Of a stretch of 64,000 bases of DNA, positions 24,483 to 33,226 are shown one piece after another. The DNA comes from Oscillospiraceae bacterium (lineage in GTDB: Bacteria; Bacillota; Clostridia; Oscillospirales; Acutalibacteraceae). The notes beneath the pieces were generated by a model, which made no database searches, was not told the DNA's origin, and saw only the letters and a list, made by a program, of their open reading frames with translations. The DNA lies in the NCBI GenBank assembly GCA_015066345.1, contig SVOQ01000001.1:62001-126000 (forward strand). Direction: 5' to 3'. The position numbers were made by a program, and so were the translations under genes. The first letter of the stretch is position 1, and every line of letters begins with the position of its first letter.

Positions 24483-26918
24483 ATGAAACACGCTGACCTT
24501 ATTAAACAGATGACTCTTGAAGAAAAGGCATCCTTCTGTTCGGGTCTTGACTACTGGCACACACCGGGTATCGAAAAATTAGATATCCCCGTTGTTATGT
24601 GGACTGACGGCCCTCACGGTATCAGAAAACGTGCCGAAAAAATGGATAAAGACCAGGCAACAAGCCTTAAGGGTGTTCCCGCTATTTGTTATCCCACAGC
24701 GGCAACAACCGCTTGTTCATGGGACCCTGATTTGATTTATGAAATGGGTGTTCTTCTTGGTGAAGAATGTCTTAAAGAACAGGTAAGTGTTCTTTTAGGA
24801 CCCGGTACAAATATTAAACGTTCACCCCTTTGCGGTAGAAACTTCGAGTATTTCTCCGAAGACCCCTATCTTGCAGGTGAAATTTCCGCCGCTTTTGTAA
24901 ACGGTGTTCAGTCAAAGGGTGTTGGTACATCACTTAAGCATTTTGCAGGTAACAACCAGGAAACCCGCCGTATGACCTGTGATACAGTTGTTGACGAACG
25001 TGCTTTAAGAGAAATTTACCTTACATCATTCGAAAAAACTGTTAAACAGGCTCAACCCTGGACAATTATGAACGCGTACAACCGTCTTAACGGTACATAT
25101 TGTGCAGAAAATAAATGGCTCCTCACAGACGTTCTTCGTGACGAATGGGGCTTTGAAGGTATGATTGTTACTGACTGGGGTGCAGAAAATGACCGAGTTG
25201 CAGGTCTTCTTGCAGGTCAGGAACTTGAAATGCCCACATCCAAGGGTCTTGGTAATGCTCAGATTGTTGAAGCGGTTAAAGACGGCAGAATTCCTGAGGA
25301 ATTCCTTGACAAAATGGTTGATAACGTTCTTAACGTTATTATGAAGAGCAAGGATGTTCTCGGTGATTATACATACGATGCCGATGCACATCATCAAAAA
25401 GCAAGAGAAATTGCCGGTCAGTGTATGGTCCTTCTTAAAAATGATGGAAATATTCTTCCTCTTAAAAAGGATGCAAATATTGCGGTTATCGGTGAAATGG
25501 CTAAGAATCCCCGTTATCAGGGTGCCGGTTCTTCAATAGTTAACGCAATTAAAATTGACTGTGCGTATGATTCAATTGTTGAAAAGGGCGCTAAGGTTAC
25601 TTATGCTCCCGGCTATTCAACCGCTAAAAAGAATAAAGTTAAGGATGAAAAGTTTATTGCCGATGCAGTTGAGGCTGCAAAGGGTAAGGACGCAGTTATT
25701 CTCTTTATCGGTCTTACAGAGGAATTCGAGTCCGAGGGCTTCGACCGTCGTCACATCAGGATTCCCGAACTTCATACAAAGCTTATTGACGCAGTAAAAG
25801 AAGTAAACGAAAATGTTGTTGTAGCAATTTCAGGCGGTGCAGTTATCGAAATGCCTTGGGCAGACAAAGTTAAGGGTATACTTAACTGTGTACTCGGTGG
25901 TGAAGCATCGGGTAGTGCCGCAGCGGATATTCTTTTCGGTGACGTTAACCCCTCGGGTAAACTTGCTGAAACATACCCCTATGCACTTGAGGATACCCCC
26001 TGTTACAACTTCTTCCCCGGTAATACTGCATCCGTTGAATACAGAGAGAGCGTTTTCGTAGGTTACAGATACTACGACTCTGCTAAAAAAGATGTTCTTT
26101 ATCCCTTCGGATTCGGTCTTTCATATACAAACTTCGAATACAGTGATATTAAACTTTCTGCAGAAAGTATTAAAGACACTGATGAAGTTACAGTTTCATT
26201 CAAAATTAAAAATACAGGTAGTGTTGATGGTGCCGAAGTTGCTCAGGTTTACGTAAAAGACGACGAAAGCACTATTTACAGACCCGTACAGGAGCTTAAG
26301 GGCTTCAAAAAGGTATTCCTTAAAGCGGGTGAAGAAAAAGAAGTTTCAATCACTCTCGGCAAGAGAGCCTTCGCATACTACAACGTTAATATTCATGATT
26401 GGCACGTTGAAAGCGGCGATTTCACAATCTGTGTCGGTGCTTCAAGCCGTGATATTAAGTTAAGTGCAAAACTTAACGTTCAGTCAACTGTTGAAGCAAT
26501 TGTACCCGATTACAGAGAGTGCGCACCTGCATATTACAGTGTTGATGTACAGAATGTACCTGCAGAGCAGTTTGTAAGCGTTCTCGGTAGAGAGCTTCCC
26601 CCCTCAGAAATCAAGGCATACCCCAACCTTACACTTGTTAACACAATTGAGGATTCCGCAGCGGGTAAAAACGGTGCCAAGATTGTGGGACTTATAAAGA
26701 AACTTGTGGGCGAAGAGAGTATGGCTTCAGGTATTGCTTTACAGTTACCCATTAAGAACCTTATTTCTATGAGCTTCGGTATCTTTAATCCCCAGATGGC
26801 AGAACAACTTCTCGACATCCTCAACGACAAGAAACCCCTTGTAAGAGGTATCGTTGTTATGATTGTCAAGGCTATTCCGAAGGTAATCAAGGGTATCCCC
26901 GACCTTAAGAAAATTTAA
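24483..26918 (+). CDS. Glycoside hydrolase family 3 (beta-glucosidase-like)
   Basis: Cytoplasmic GH3 enzyme of 811 residues, no signal peptide. The N-terminal TIM barrel has LTLEEKASFCSG-type start, KHFAGNNQETRR and GMIVTDWGAEND with the nucleophile aspartate. The C-terminal alpha/beta sandwich has the LLKNDGNILPL and EGFDRR segments, and a fibronectin III-like domain follows (KNTGSVDGAEVAQVYV). Probably cleaves beta-glucosides or xylosides taken up by a symporter. A single gene with promoter and terminator visible. Unusually, it continues about 130 residues past the FnIII domain with hydrophobic segments of unknown role. Confidence 0.9.
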   Translation: MKHADLIKQMTLEEKASFCSGLDYWHTPGIEKLDIPVVMWTDGPHGIRKRAEKMDKDQATSLKGVPAICYPTAATTACSWDPDLIYEMGVLLGEECLKEQVSVLLGPGTNIKRSPLCGRNFEYFSEDPYLAGEISAAFVNGVQSKGVGTSLKHFAGNNQETRRMTCDTVVDERALREIYLTSFEKTVKQAQPWTIMNAYNRLNGTYCAENKWLLTDVLRDEWGFEGMIVTDWGAENDRVAGLLAGQELEMPTSKGLGNAQIVEAVKDGRIPEEFLDKMVDNVLNVIMKSKDVLGDYTYDADAHHQKAREIAGQCMVLLKNDGNILPLKKDANIAVIGEMAKNPRYQGAGSSIVNAIKIDCAYDSIVEKGAKVTYAPGYSTAKKNKVKDEKFIADAVEAAKGKDAVILFIGLTEEFESEGFDRRHIRIPELHTKLIDAVKEVNENVVVAISGGAVIEMPWADKVKGILNCVLGGEASGSAAADILFGDVNPSGKLAETYPYALEDTPCYNFFPGNTASVEYRESVFVGYRYYDSAKKDVLYPFGFGLSYTNFEYSDIKLSAESIKDTDEVTVSFKIKNTGSVDGAEVAQVYVKDDESTIYRPVQELKGFKKVFLKAGEEKEVSITLGKRAFAYYNVNIHDWHVESGDFTICVGASSRDIKLSAKLNVQSTVEAIVPDYRECAPAYYSVDVQNVPAEQFVSVLGRELPPSEIKAYPNLTLVNTIEDSAAGKNGAKIVGLIKKLVGEESMASGIALQLPIKNLISMSFGIFNPQMAEQLLDILNDKKPLVRGIVVMIVKAIPKVIKGIPDLKKI

Positions 26919-26930
26919 AAAACAAAAGAT

Positions 26931-26960
26931 AAGGGCTTCAGTCAAGCGACTGAAGCCCTT
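26931..26960. terminator. Bidirectional terminator between GH3 and the zinc-ribbon protein gene
   Basis: A 13-bp stem (26931-26943 with 26948-26960) with a four-base loop between two convergent genes ending at 26918 and 26965; A-rich on the left, T-rich on the right. Confidence 0.85.
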
Positions 26961-26964
26961 TAAT

Positions 26965-27669
26965 TTATACAAATAATTTTTTAGAGAACCATGCACGGAG
27001 TTTTTTGCTTCTGTTTGAATAAAGCCAGAAGAAAACAAGCGCTAAGCAACAGGCGTCGATAACCACAAATACGTCAAAGGTTATCATATGGTCTGCTACA
27101 AAAAGACAGGCACATAAAACCGAAAGTGAAATTACAAGGTCAATAAAAATGTGAAGCATTTTTGACGTCCAGTGGCGTTTGCGTTTTCTCACCCAATAAA
27201 TGTACACGAGTACACATAGGGAAATTATTAATATAGTTGGTAGTGCAATACCAAGATACCATTTTGGTCCCCCAAGATTTTTTGCGTGGAAAACAAAAAC
27301 ATATAATGCAATGGTTACCGTATCAAATGCCCACATAATGTACGGATGCAGTTTTCTCGTGAAAAAGGGGAAAATTGCAACAACCCATACAAGAAAACTT
27401 GATGAAAGCACATAAACGAACCATAAATTCTGGGGATTTACAAAAATATTAATCAGTAAACAAACAATATTGGGTATTAAAAGAATGTAAGTTATAATAA
27501 GTGCCACAAACTTTTGTTTAATGCTTTTGGGTACTACGGGTACCTGAGAAAAGGGCGTAGGGTTTGTGGGTTCTTGTTTTTGTGATAGGTTGTACACCGG
27601 GGTATCGCACAATGCACATTTTTTGGCGGTAGCATCAAGTTCCACGCCACAGTTAACGCAATATGACAT
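26965..27669 (-). CDS. Zinc-ribbon multispanning membrane protein (DUF6320-like)
   Basis: A 234-residue protein with an N-terminal zinc ribbon (YCVNCGVELDATAKKCALCD, two CxxC pairs) followed by a proline-rich linker and six or so transmembrane helices. It resembles DUF6320 proteins, which sit next to alcohol acyltransferase genes in Clostridia, as here (25-base gap). Likely a membrane partner of the acyltransferase; the function is unknown. Confidence 0.7.
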   Translation of the reverse strand: MSYCVNCGVELDATAKKCALCDTPVYNLSQKQEPTNPTPFSQVPVVPKSIKQKFVALIITYILLIPNIVCLLINIFVNPQNLWFVYVLSSSFLVWVVAIFPFFTRKLHPYIMWAFDTVTIALYVFVFHAKNLGGPKWYLGIALPTILIISLCVLVYIYWVRKRKRHWTSKMLHIFIDLVISLSVLCACLFVADHMITFDVFVVIDACCLALVFFWLYSNRSKKLRAWFSKKLFV

Positions 27670-27694
27670 ATTAACTCCTTAAATTTCGTTGATA

Positions 27695-28981
27695 TTATTC
27701 GCGGTTACTCTGTATTTTTACGTGAATCCCCATTTTAACGAGGGCGGTAAAAAATTCTCGCTCAATATCATTTTCTTTGAAACTATTTGCAATGGTAAAA
27801 ACAAGTTTATCATTAAACGAAACTATACCGCAACGAGCGGCGGTACGCATTCCGGGGCCCGGTACAAACAATGCTTTTTCAACAAAGGGTACCATTTCCT
27901 CGGGCAAGGTGACTTCACCTAAATTTGAAAGATAAACCGAGGTTGTCTGCTCGGCACCGAATATTGTAGCAACCGAAAGGCAAACGTTTTTTACTAAGAG
28001 GGGCATAAATTTCAACGCGGGATTTTTCTCGATTCTTACGTGTTTTGAAATTGTTGCGTTGATTTTCTTTTCGTCACGTGCTAATCGTAATTGGAAAGCC
28101 ACCTGATTAAGTAATTCGTCAAAACTATATTCACCGAAAGATGGGTCGACCTTAACCATAAGGCAAATTGAGAAGTTTCGCATTGTTTCGGACGGGTAAA
28201 CATTACGAAGATTTATGGGTATTTGTACTGAAACTTCTTTTTGTTTGCGATTCTCTCTTAATTGCTTTCGGCAATGGATGTCCAACATAATTGCAGCGAA
28301 AAATTCAGTAACAGTAACGCCTTTCGCTTTTGCAATGTCGTGTACTTCTTTAAAAGACATAATACCGCAGGTCATATTTACCATATGTTTCGGAAGTTTA
28401 ACACCCTGGGGATGGTAAACGTGTTTATCGGTAATTGAAGCCTTGGCTTTACTTGTGGCGTATTTATGGAAATCATCAACTAATTCGCTTTTTGGAGCAG
28501 GTTGTGAAATATCTTTAACAAACTTACCGCAGGGAATGTCATTTCCTTTAAGTCGAAGGTATTCCGCCGCAAGGGTGCATACAAATCTGGAGTTACCGTA
28601 GCCGTCGGATATTGCGTGGAAAAGGTCAACAGCAATATGGGTACCGTGATAGTAAACCCTGAAAAGGAAACGGTCCGATTCTTTGAATTTCACTCTGTAA
28701 CAGGGGTTTTTAACATCGGGTGAAACCTTTGGTGCTTTAACGGGGTTTTTTTCCAGGTAATACCAGAACAATCCCTTTCTTAAACGCACGTTGAATGCGG
28801 GAAAACGGGGCATAATGTTTTCTAATGCCTGTTTTAAAATTTCGGGGTCAATTTCTTCTTTAAGTTCTATTGAAAATCTGAAAATATTAGACCAGTTTCG
28901 GGTGTTCTGACCGGGAAAAAGTATACCCGCATTATCCAACCTGAACCACTCAGGCGATTGTTTGATTATTTTATCGGACAT
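27695..28981 (-). CDS. Condensation-fold acyltransferase (alcohol O-acetyltransferase-like)
   Basis: A 428-residue protein of the CoA-dependent acyltransferase/condensation superfamily. The catalytic H-x-x-x-D-G motif is HAISDG within VDLFHAISDGYG near residue 125. A second typical block is VQIPINLRNVYPSETMRNFS. ATG at 28981 is chosen because AAGGAGGTG lies just upstream; earlier in-frame starts lack one. It probably makes an ester of an alcohol or lipid. Co-transcription with the zinc-ribbon membrane protein is likely. Confidence 0.78.
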   Translation of the reverse strand: MSDKIIKQSPEWFRLDNAGILFPGQNTRNWSNIFRFSIELKEEIDPEILKQALENIMPRFPAFNVRLRKGLFWYYLEKNPVKAPKVSPDVKNPCYRVKFKESDRFLFRVYYHGTHIAVDLFHAISDGYGNSRFVCTLAAEYLRLKGNDIPCGKFVKDISQPAPKSELVDDFHKYATSKAKASITDKHVYHPQGVKLPKHMVNMTCGIMSFKEVHDIAKAKGVTVTEFFAAIMLDIHCRKQLRENRKQKEVSVQIPINLRNVYPSETMRNFSICLMVKVDPSFGEYSFDELLNQVAFQLRLARDEKKINATISKHVRIEKNPALKFMPLLVKNVCLSVATIFGAEQTTSVYLSNLGEVTLPEEMVPFVEKALFVPGPGMRTAARCGIVSFNDKLVFTIANSFKENDIEREFFTALVKMGIHVKIQSNRE

Positions 28982-29064
28982 ATCAGAACACCTCCTTTTT
29001 ACATAACTACGCATATTATATAGGTATAATTGAAGTTTTGCAATGATTTTACAGAAATATAAAT

Positions 29065-29922
29065 TTAAAAAATACTTTCAAAGAAAGTTTTGGTAGATAT
29101 ACGGTAGGGTCTGTTGAATCGACCTAATTCAAAAAGGTCATCTCCTACTGTAAGAGTATTGGGGCTTTCGCGACAGGTGAGGGTTACGGTAAAATTATTA
29201 TTTTGTAGTAAATTTTGCAGTTTGTCGTTTCTTATACCAAAGGGGTAAGCGGCTATAACGGGTTGAGAGCCGGTAAGACTTAAAAATAATTTGTTGAATT
29301 GTTCAATGTCGGTACAAATCAAATTTTCGTATTCTTTGTCCGTTTCACCGTAAAGACGCCCCATACCACGGCGATTACTGAGGGAATGCAGATTATATGA
29401 GTGATAGCCTATTTCCACAAGGGGTTCGTTGGTAAGAAGTTTTATGTCGTCTGCGTTGAGATATGCATAACGGTCGTCGGTTTCACCGTTTTTAGTATAT
29501 AGTTCTACAAGAGCACCTACGATGTTGATGTTGGCGGGGAAATTGTATTCCCGAAGAAGTGGCAGAACCTTTGTTAAAAAAGAACGTTCACCGTCATCAA
29601 ATGTTAGTACAATGGGATTTTCGGGCAGGGCTTCTCCGAATTTTACATATTTTGATAATTGAGAAAAGGACACGGGATTGATATTGTGCTTTTTCATATA
29701 CTCAAAATCATTCCGTAACACCTCGGGAGTTATGGCGTAATCACCTAACACAGATGGATCAGAGCATACCTGATGATACATAACAACAGGAACCGTAACA
29801 CTAACTTTGCCTGAAGCGGAAATATGGGGAATGGCAATGTTAAAAAGTGACCCTGAAAGTAAAAGAATACATAAGCAAACCGAGATTATTATAATGTGTT
29901 TTCTCGAAAAAATTCTGAACAT
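29065..29922 (-). CDS. Membrane-anchored polysaccharide deacetylase
   Basis: A 285-residue NodB-type deacetylase (carbohydrate esterase family 4). Residues 8-28 are a single hydrophobic anchor or uncleaved signal. VPVVMYHQV opens the domain; IVLTFDDGERSFL holds the T-F-D-D motif with metal and base aspartates; EIGYHSYNLHSL holds the H-x3-H motif; AYPFG is motif 4. It acts outside the membrane on peptidoglycan or another glycan. Lies upstream of the acyltransferase on the same strand, 83 bases apart. Confidence 0.88.
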   Translation of the reverse strand: MFRIFSRKHIIIISVCLCILLLSGSLFNIAIPHISASGKVSVTVPVVMYHQVCSDPSVLGDYAITPEVLRNDFEYMKKHNINPVSFSQLSKYVKFGEALPENPIVLTFDDGERSFLTKVLPLLREYNFPANINIVGALVELYTKNGETDDRYAYLNADDIKLLTNEPLVEIGYHSYNLHSLSNRRGMGRLYGETDKEYENLICTDIEQFNKLFLSLTGSQPVIAAYPFGIRNDKLQNLLQNNNFTVTLTCRESPNTLTVGDDLFELGRFNRPYRISTKTFFESIF

Positions 29923-29964
29923 ATAATCACCAAAAACAGTTTATGAAAATTTTTTGGATTTTTT

Positions 29965-29980
29965 GCAAACAAATGTTTGC
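29965..29980 (+). promoter_or_regulatory. Probable LexA (SOS) box
   Basis: GCAAAC-AAAT-GTTTGC, a 6-4-6 dyad that resembles the Gram-positive SOS box (CGAAC-N4-GTTCG) and overlaps the -35 element of the lexA promoter, as expected for autoregulation. Confidence 0.7.
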
Positions 29981-30005
29981 TTTTTGCGAAAAGATGTGTT
30001 ATTAT
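29977..30005 (+). promoter_or_regulatory. lexA promoter
   Basis: TTGCTT at 29977-29982, 17 bases, TATTAT at 30000-30005. The -35 hexamer overlaps the SOS dyad. The transcript would begin near 30012, about 26 bases before the lexA start. Confidence 0.65.
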
Positions 30006-30037
30006 ATAAACAGAAAATTTGTTCGAAGGGTGATTTT

Positions 30038-30628
30038 ATGGAACCTATTAACGAAACTCAAAAAAGAATTTATGAATTTCTTGTAGAGAGGTCCCAGGAC
30101 GGCGTACCCCCCTCAGTAAGGGAAATCGGTGCTGCCGTAGGTCTTAAATCTACATCCTCGGTTCAGGCTAACCTTGACTCTCTTGAAAAAGCGGGTTACA
30201 TTATGCGTGACCCCTTACTTAAAAGGTCAATACGTATTTTAGGTCAGGCGGAGAATATTACTCACGTACCCTTGCTCGGTACGGTTACTGCGGGTATGCC
30301 CATTCTTGCGGTTGAGCAGATTGAGGGTTATATTCCTTATACCGGTAGGGTTTCCCGCGATAAACCGTTGTTTGCTCTTAAAGTCCGTGGCGAAAGTATG
30401 TTATGGGCGGGTATTCTTAACGGTGATATTGTTATTGCGGAAAAGACACCCTATGCCGCTAACGGCGAAATTGTTGTTGCTATGCTTGAGGATGAAGCAA
30501 CTGTTAAACGTTTTTACAAAGAGAACGGTCATTTCAGACTTCAACCCGAAAATGACGAGTTTGAACCCATTATTACCAATGAGGTTGTGATTCTCGGTAA
30601 GGTTGTAGCATTAATAAGATATTACTGA
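30038..30628 (+). CDS. lexA: LexA repressor
   Basis: SOS response repressor and autoprotease, 196 residues. The N-terminal winged helix-turn-helix is PPSVREIGAAVGLKSTSSVQ. The cleavage site is the A-G pair in GTVTAGMPILAVEQ; the catalytic serine is in VRGESMLWAGI and the lysine in EDEATVKRF. ATG at 30038 follows GAAGGGTG. Upstream in-frame ATGs would place the start within the promoter and are rejected. The SOS dyad at 29965-29980 fits autorepression. Confidence 0.95.
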   Translation: MEPINETQKRIYEFLVERSQDGVPPSVREIGAAVGLKSTSSVQANLDSLEKAGYIMRDPLLKRSIRILGQAENITHVPLLGTVTAGMPILAVEQIEGYIPYTGRVSRDKPLFALKVRGESMLWAGILNGDIVIAEKTPYAANGEIVVAMLEDEATVKRFYKENGHFRLQPENDEFEPIITNEVVILGKVVALIRYY

Positions 30629-30638
30629 TTAAAAATGC

Positions 30639-30679
30639 AAAGGCATCTGTAACCGTCCGAGTTACAGATGCCTTTTCTC
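30639..30679 (+). terminator. lexA terminator
   Basis: A 15-bp stem (30639-30653 with 30661-30675), seven-base loop, and a T-rich end, starting ten bases after the lexA stop. Confidence 0.88.
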
Positions 30680-30780
30680 TATATACTGATTATACCACAT
30701 ATTTATTAATAAAACAAGACTTGCATATAACTTAACATTGTAGTAAAATTCAATTTACTATGATAAAAGGGGGAAGTTGC

Positions 30781-32883
30781 TTGTTCGCAAAGGATATGCC
30801 TCTCGAAGAACGAAAGTTTTTTGAAGTACGTGATTTTTTAGATAGTGAGATAATCCGTCTGGGTGAGCTTATTAAAGAATACCGTGCAAGTATCAAGGAA
30901 CAGGGCGAGGACTTTAATCGTGATAATCCTAACGGCGGTATGTATTCCAAAATGGAACTTACCGAGATACATTACGATATGGAGAAAAAGATGATTTACG
31001 CTCAGGAAGCAGCTTATGATATCGACTTTTTCAAAAAATTGCGTAATTCACCGTATTTTGCTAAGGTGGTTTTCAAGCCCGTTTTAACGGGAAAGGAAAA
31101 GGAAGTATATATTGGTCTTCGTACTTTACAGGACCCCGATACATTTGAAATGTTTGTGTGTGACTGGCGTGCACCCATATCCGCCCTTTTTTATGATGAT
31201 TTTGAGGGTAGAGCCTTTTTTGATGCACCCAGGGGTAGAATGGATTGCGATTTGCTTTTAAAACGTCAGTTTAAATTCGGCGATGGCAAACTTCTCTATT
31301 ATGTTGATAGTGATATTAAAATCGACGATGATATTCTTTGCGATGTGTTGTCGAGTTCGTCGGGTGAGCATCTTAAGGTTATTGTAAACAGTATTCAACG
31401 CGAACAAAACAAAGTAATACGTTACTCCGACGGTGAGAATCTTTTAGTTACGGGTCCTGCGGGAAGTGGTAAAACCTCCGTAGGTTTCCACAGACTCGCG
31501 TATCTTCTTTACAGAAACCGTACCGAACTTTCCTCCGCTGAAATTATAATGTTTTCCAATAACGATATTTTTTCAAGTTACGTTGCGGACATTATACCCG
31601 AACTTGGTGAAATGCCCATAAATTACGCATCATTTTATTCTGTGTTTGCGGCGGAAATTCCTACGGTTAATACAGGGGACTATTATTCTCTCGCGGATGC
31701 AGTTATAAATGGTGACACAAGCCGACTTGAATGTGCTCGTTTGAAAATGGGTGAAGATTTTATTAGTTTCCTTGAAAGTTCTGCGGATACGGTAGAACCC
31801 GAATTCAGGGATATAAAAATTTATAACCGTGTTATTTTCTCAAAAGAGCAACTTCTTGAAAGATACCGTTTCGATAGCGAAAACACTCAGAAATCAAGGG
31901 GTGAACGTCTTGCGTCCTATGTACGGGGTGTAATTGATGAGTATTTCATTAAGAATCGTGATGAATTGTACGCTATTATTGACGAGGAAACCTCAATTGA
32001 TGAGGATACCGCTAAACTTCTTAAAAAGAACCGTCGAGAGGTCAAATCAAGTGCCGTTGAAATGATTAAAAACGCAACGGTTACCGACCCCGTTAATGTT
32101 TATTGCCGACTTGTTTCGGAATACGCAAAACAAAAGGGTAACCCCCAACTTCTTAATTCACTCGATTCTCTCAGAAAAGGTTTTGTTGAATTCGAGGATG
32201 CACTCGGCATTGTTTATTTAAAAACAGTGTTGGGTACTTGTGCGGTGATTCCCGGTGTTAAGCATATTCTCATCGACGAGGCTCAGGATTTATCCGTAAT
32301 TCAACACCGTATAATTCAAAAAATGTTCCCCCGTGCAAAGGTGACACTTCTTGCGGATACTAATCAGGCAATTATACCCGACCTTAACACCTGTGATTCC
32401 GAAAAACTTGCATCTATTTATGGTGCAAAAACCCTGAATCTTAATAAAAGTTACCGTTCAACTAAGCAGATAAACTCCTTTGCACTTAATCTTTTACCCG
32501 AAAATGCACGTTATGAAATTTTTGAACGTGACGGGGAAGAAGTGAACATTATCAATGGTTCGGAAAATGAACTTGTAGATTTTGCATTAAAGGTTTGTGA
32601 GAATAGTAAAACTACGGCTATTATTACAAGAACTGCCGATAATGCCCGTGAAGTTTATAAACTTCTCAAAAAAGAGATTCCCTCAATAAGACTTTGCGAC
32701 AATAAATCCTGTGAAATGGGTAATGCTCCCGTGGTAATGCCCTTGGCACTTACAAAGGGTCTTGAGTTTGACAGCGTAATTATTGCCGATAAAGACGGCG
32801 TTTTTACAAATGAAGATAATAAAAAATATCTTTATCTTGCATCAACCCGAGCGCTGCATAAATTGAATATTTTTTCGTATTAA
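30781..32883 (+). CDS. helD: HelD-like UvrD/Rep-family ATPase (RNA polymerase recycling factor type)
   Basis: A 700-residue superfamily 1 ATPase. The N-terminal coiled-coil (about 1-60) and CDWRAPISALFYD segment are typical of HelD proteins, which free RNA polymerase from DNA. Walker A is TGPAGSGKTSVGFHR, Walker B is ILIDEAQDLSVIQ, and the C-terminal LTKGLEFDSVIIAD and YLASTRALHKL are helicase motifs V/VI. TTG at 30781 is preferred because AAGGGGGAAG at 30767-30776 is suitably placed; an ATG at 30760 precedes that ribosome site. Another possibility is a general DNA helicase IV. Confidence 0.85.
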   Translation: MFAKDMPLEERKFFEVRDFLDSEIIRLGELIKEYRASIKEQGEDFNRDNPNGGMYSKMELTEIHYDMEKKMIYAQEAAYDIDFFKKLRNSPYFAKVVFKPVLTGKEKEVYIGLRTLQDPDTFEMFVCDWRAPISALFYDDFEGRAFFDAPRGRMDCDLLLKRQFKFGDGKLLYYVDSDIKIDDDILCDVLSSSSGEHLKVIVNSIQREQNKVIRYSDGENLLVTGPAGSGKTSVGFHRLAYLLYRNRTELSSAEIIMFSNNDIFSSYVADIIPELGEMPINYASFYSVFAAEIPTVNTGDYYSLADAVINGDTSRLECARLKMGEDFISFLESSADTVEPEFRDIKIYNRVIFSKEQLLERYRFDSENTQKSRGERLASYVRGVIDEYFIKNRDELYAIIDEETSIDEDTAKLLKKNRREVKSSAVEMIKNATVTDPVNVYCRLVSEYAKQKGNPQLLNSLDSLRKGFVEFEDALGIVYLKTVLGTCAVIPGVKHILIDEAQDLSVIQHRIIQKMFPRAKVTLLADTNQAIIPDLNTCDSEKLASIYGAKTLNLNKSYRSTKQINSFALNLLPENARYEIFERDGEEVNIINGSENELVDFALKVCENSKTTAIITRTADNAREVYKLLKKEIPSIRLCDNKSCEMGNAPVVMPLALTKGLEFDSVIIADKDGVFTNEDNKKYLYLASTRALHKLNIFSY

Positions 32884-32895
32884 AAAATCGAAATT

Positions 32896-32950
32896 TGATA
32901 ATGTATGTATTCTGTTATGTTATATACATTATCAGGTTTCTTTTTTATTA
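32896..32950 (+). terminator. helD terminator
   Basis: A 14-bp A/T-rich stem with one wobble (32896-32909 with 32921-32934) followed by a T-run at about 32937-32947, shortly after the helD stop. Confidence 0.75.
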
Positions 32951-32979
32951 TTGATAAATCAACCCTGTTGTGTTAGAAT
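32951..32979 (+). promoter_or_regulatory. Promoter of the methylase-HNH operon
   Basis: TTGATA at 32951-32956, 17 bases, TAGAAT at 32974-32979. Predicted transcription start near 32986, leaving a leader of about 240 bases before the ATG at 33227. Confidence 0.65.
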
Positions 32980-33179
32980 AAAAAAGCCAAACAAAACTAA
33001 ATAAGTAAGCGTAGGTTAGCATTTTTCTTTTTCGGGAAAGTGTATAACTTTATTTTTGCTGTGCAAATTATCAATACGGAATTGGTAAAAACATAAATTC
33101 CCACAAAGATAATTTGTATGGCTTGGTCCTGCGTTTGCTTTGGTTTTGTTTGGCGACAATCGGGGGTTTGTGCTTTTCG

Positions 33180-33210
33180 GTGCGATGACTTCGGTTGTCG
33201 CACTTTTTTA
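33180..33210 (+). terminator. Terminator-like hairpin immediately upstream of the methylase start
   Basis: A 10-bp stem with two wobbles (33180-33189 with 33194-33203), stable TTCG loop and a TTTTTTATTT tail, ending about 15 bases before the methylase ATG. Its 3' arm can also pair with 33153-33162 (10 bp, one wobble), giving an alternative structure that leaves the 5' arm free. Confidence 0.7.
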
Positions 33211-33226
33211 TTTGTGGGTGATGTAT

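Larger units (their letters stand above)
32884..33226 (+). other. Structured leader region upstream of the candidate restriction-modification genes
   Basis: 343 bases without a gene. In order: helD terminator (32896-32950), promoter (32951-32979), and an AT-rich leader with a hairpin at 33064-33116 (outer arms 33064-33072 with 33108-33116, inner arms 33078-33083 with 33096-33101). Then comes a segment 33153-33162 able to pair with 33192-33201, and a terminator-like hairpin 33180-33210 just before the methylase ribosome site. The leader transcript is about 240 nt. Confidence 0.6.

Noticed and set aside
32997-33203. Open frame on the minus strand in the methylase leader
   Set aside because: Low complexity, no ribosome site, and it exactly covers the leader hairpins; more likely a shadow of the structured region.
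33140-33226. Longer start for the EcoRI-type methylase at 33140
   Set aside because: The added 29 residues are hydrophobic and unlike the family, and their codons overlap the leader hairpin. The ATG at 33227 has a ribosome site.
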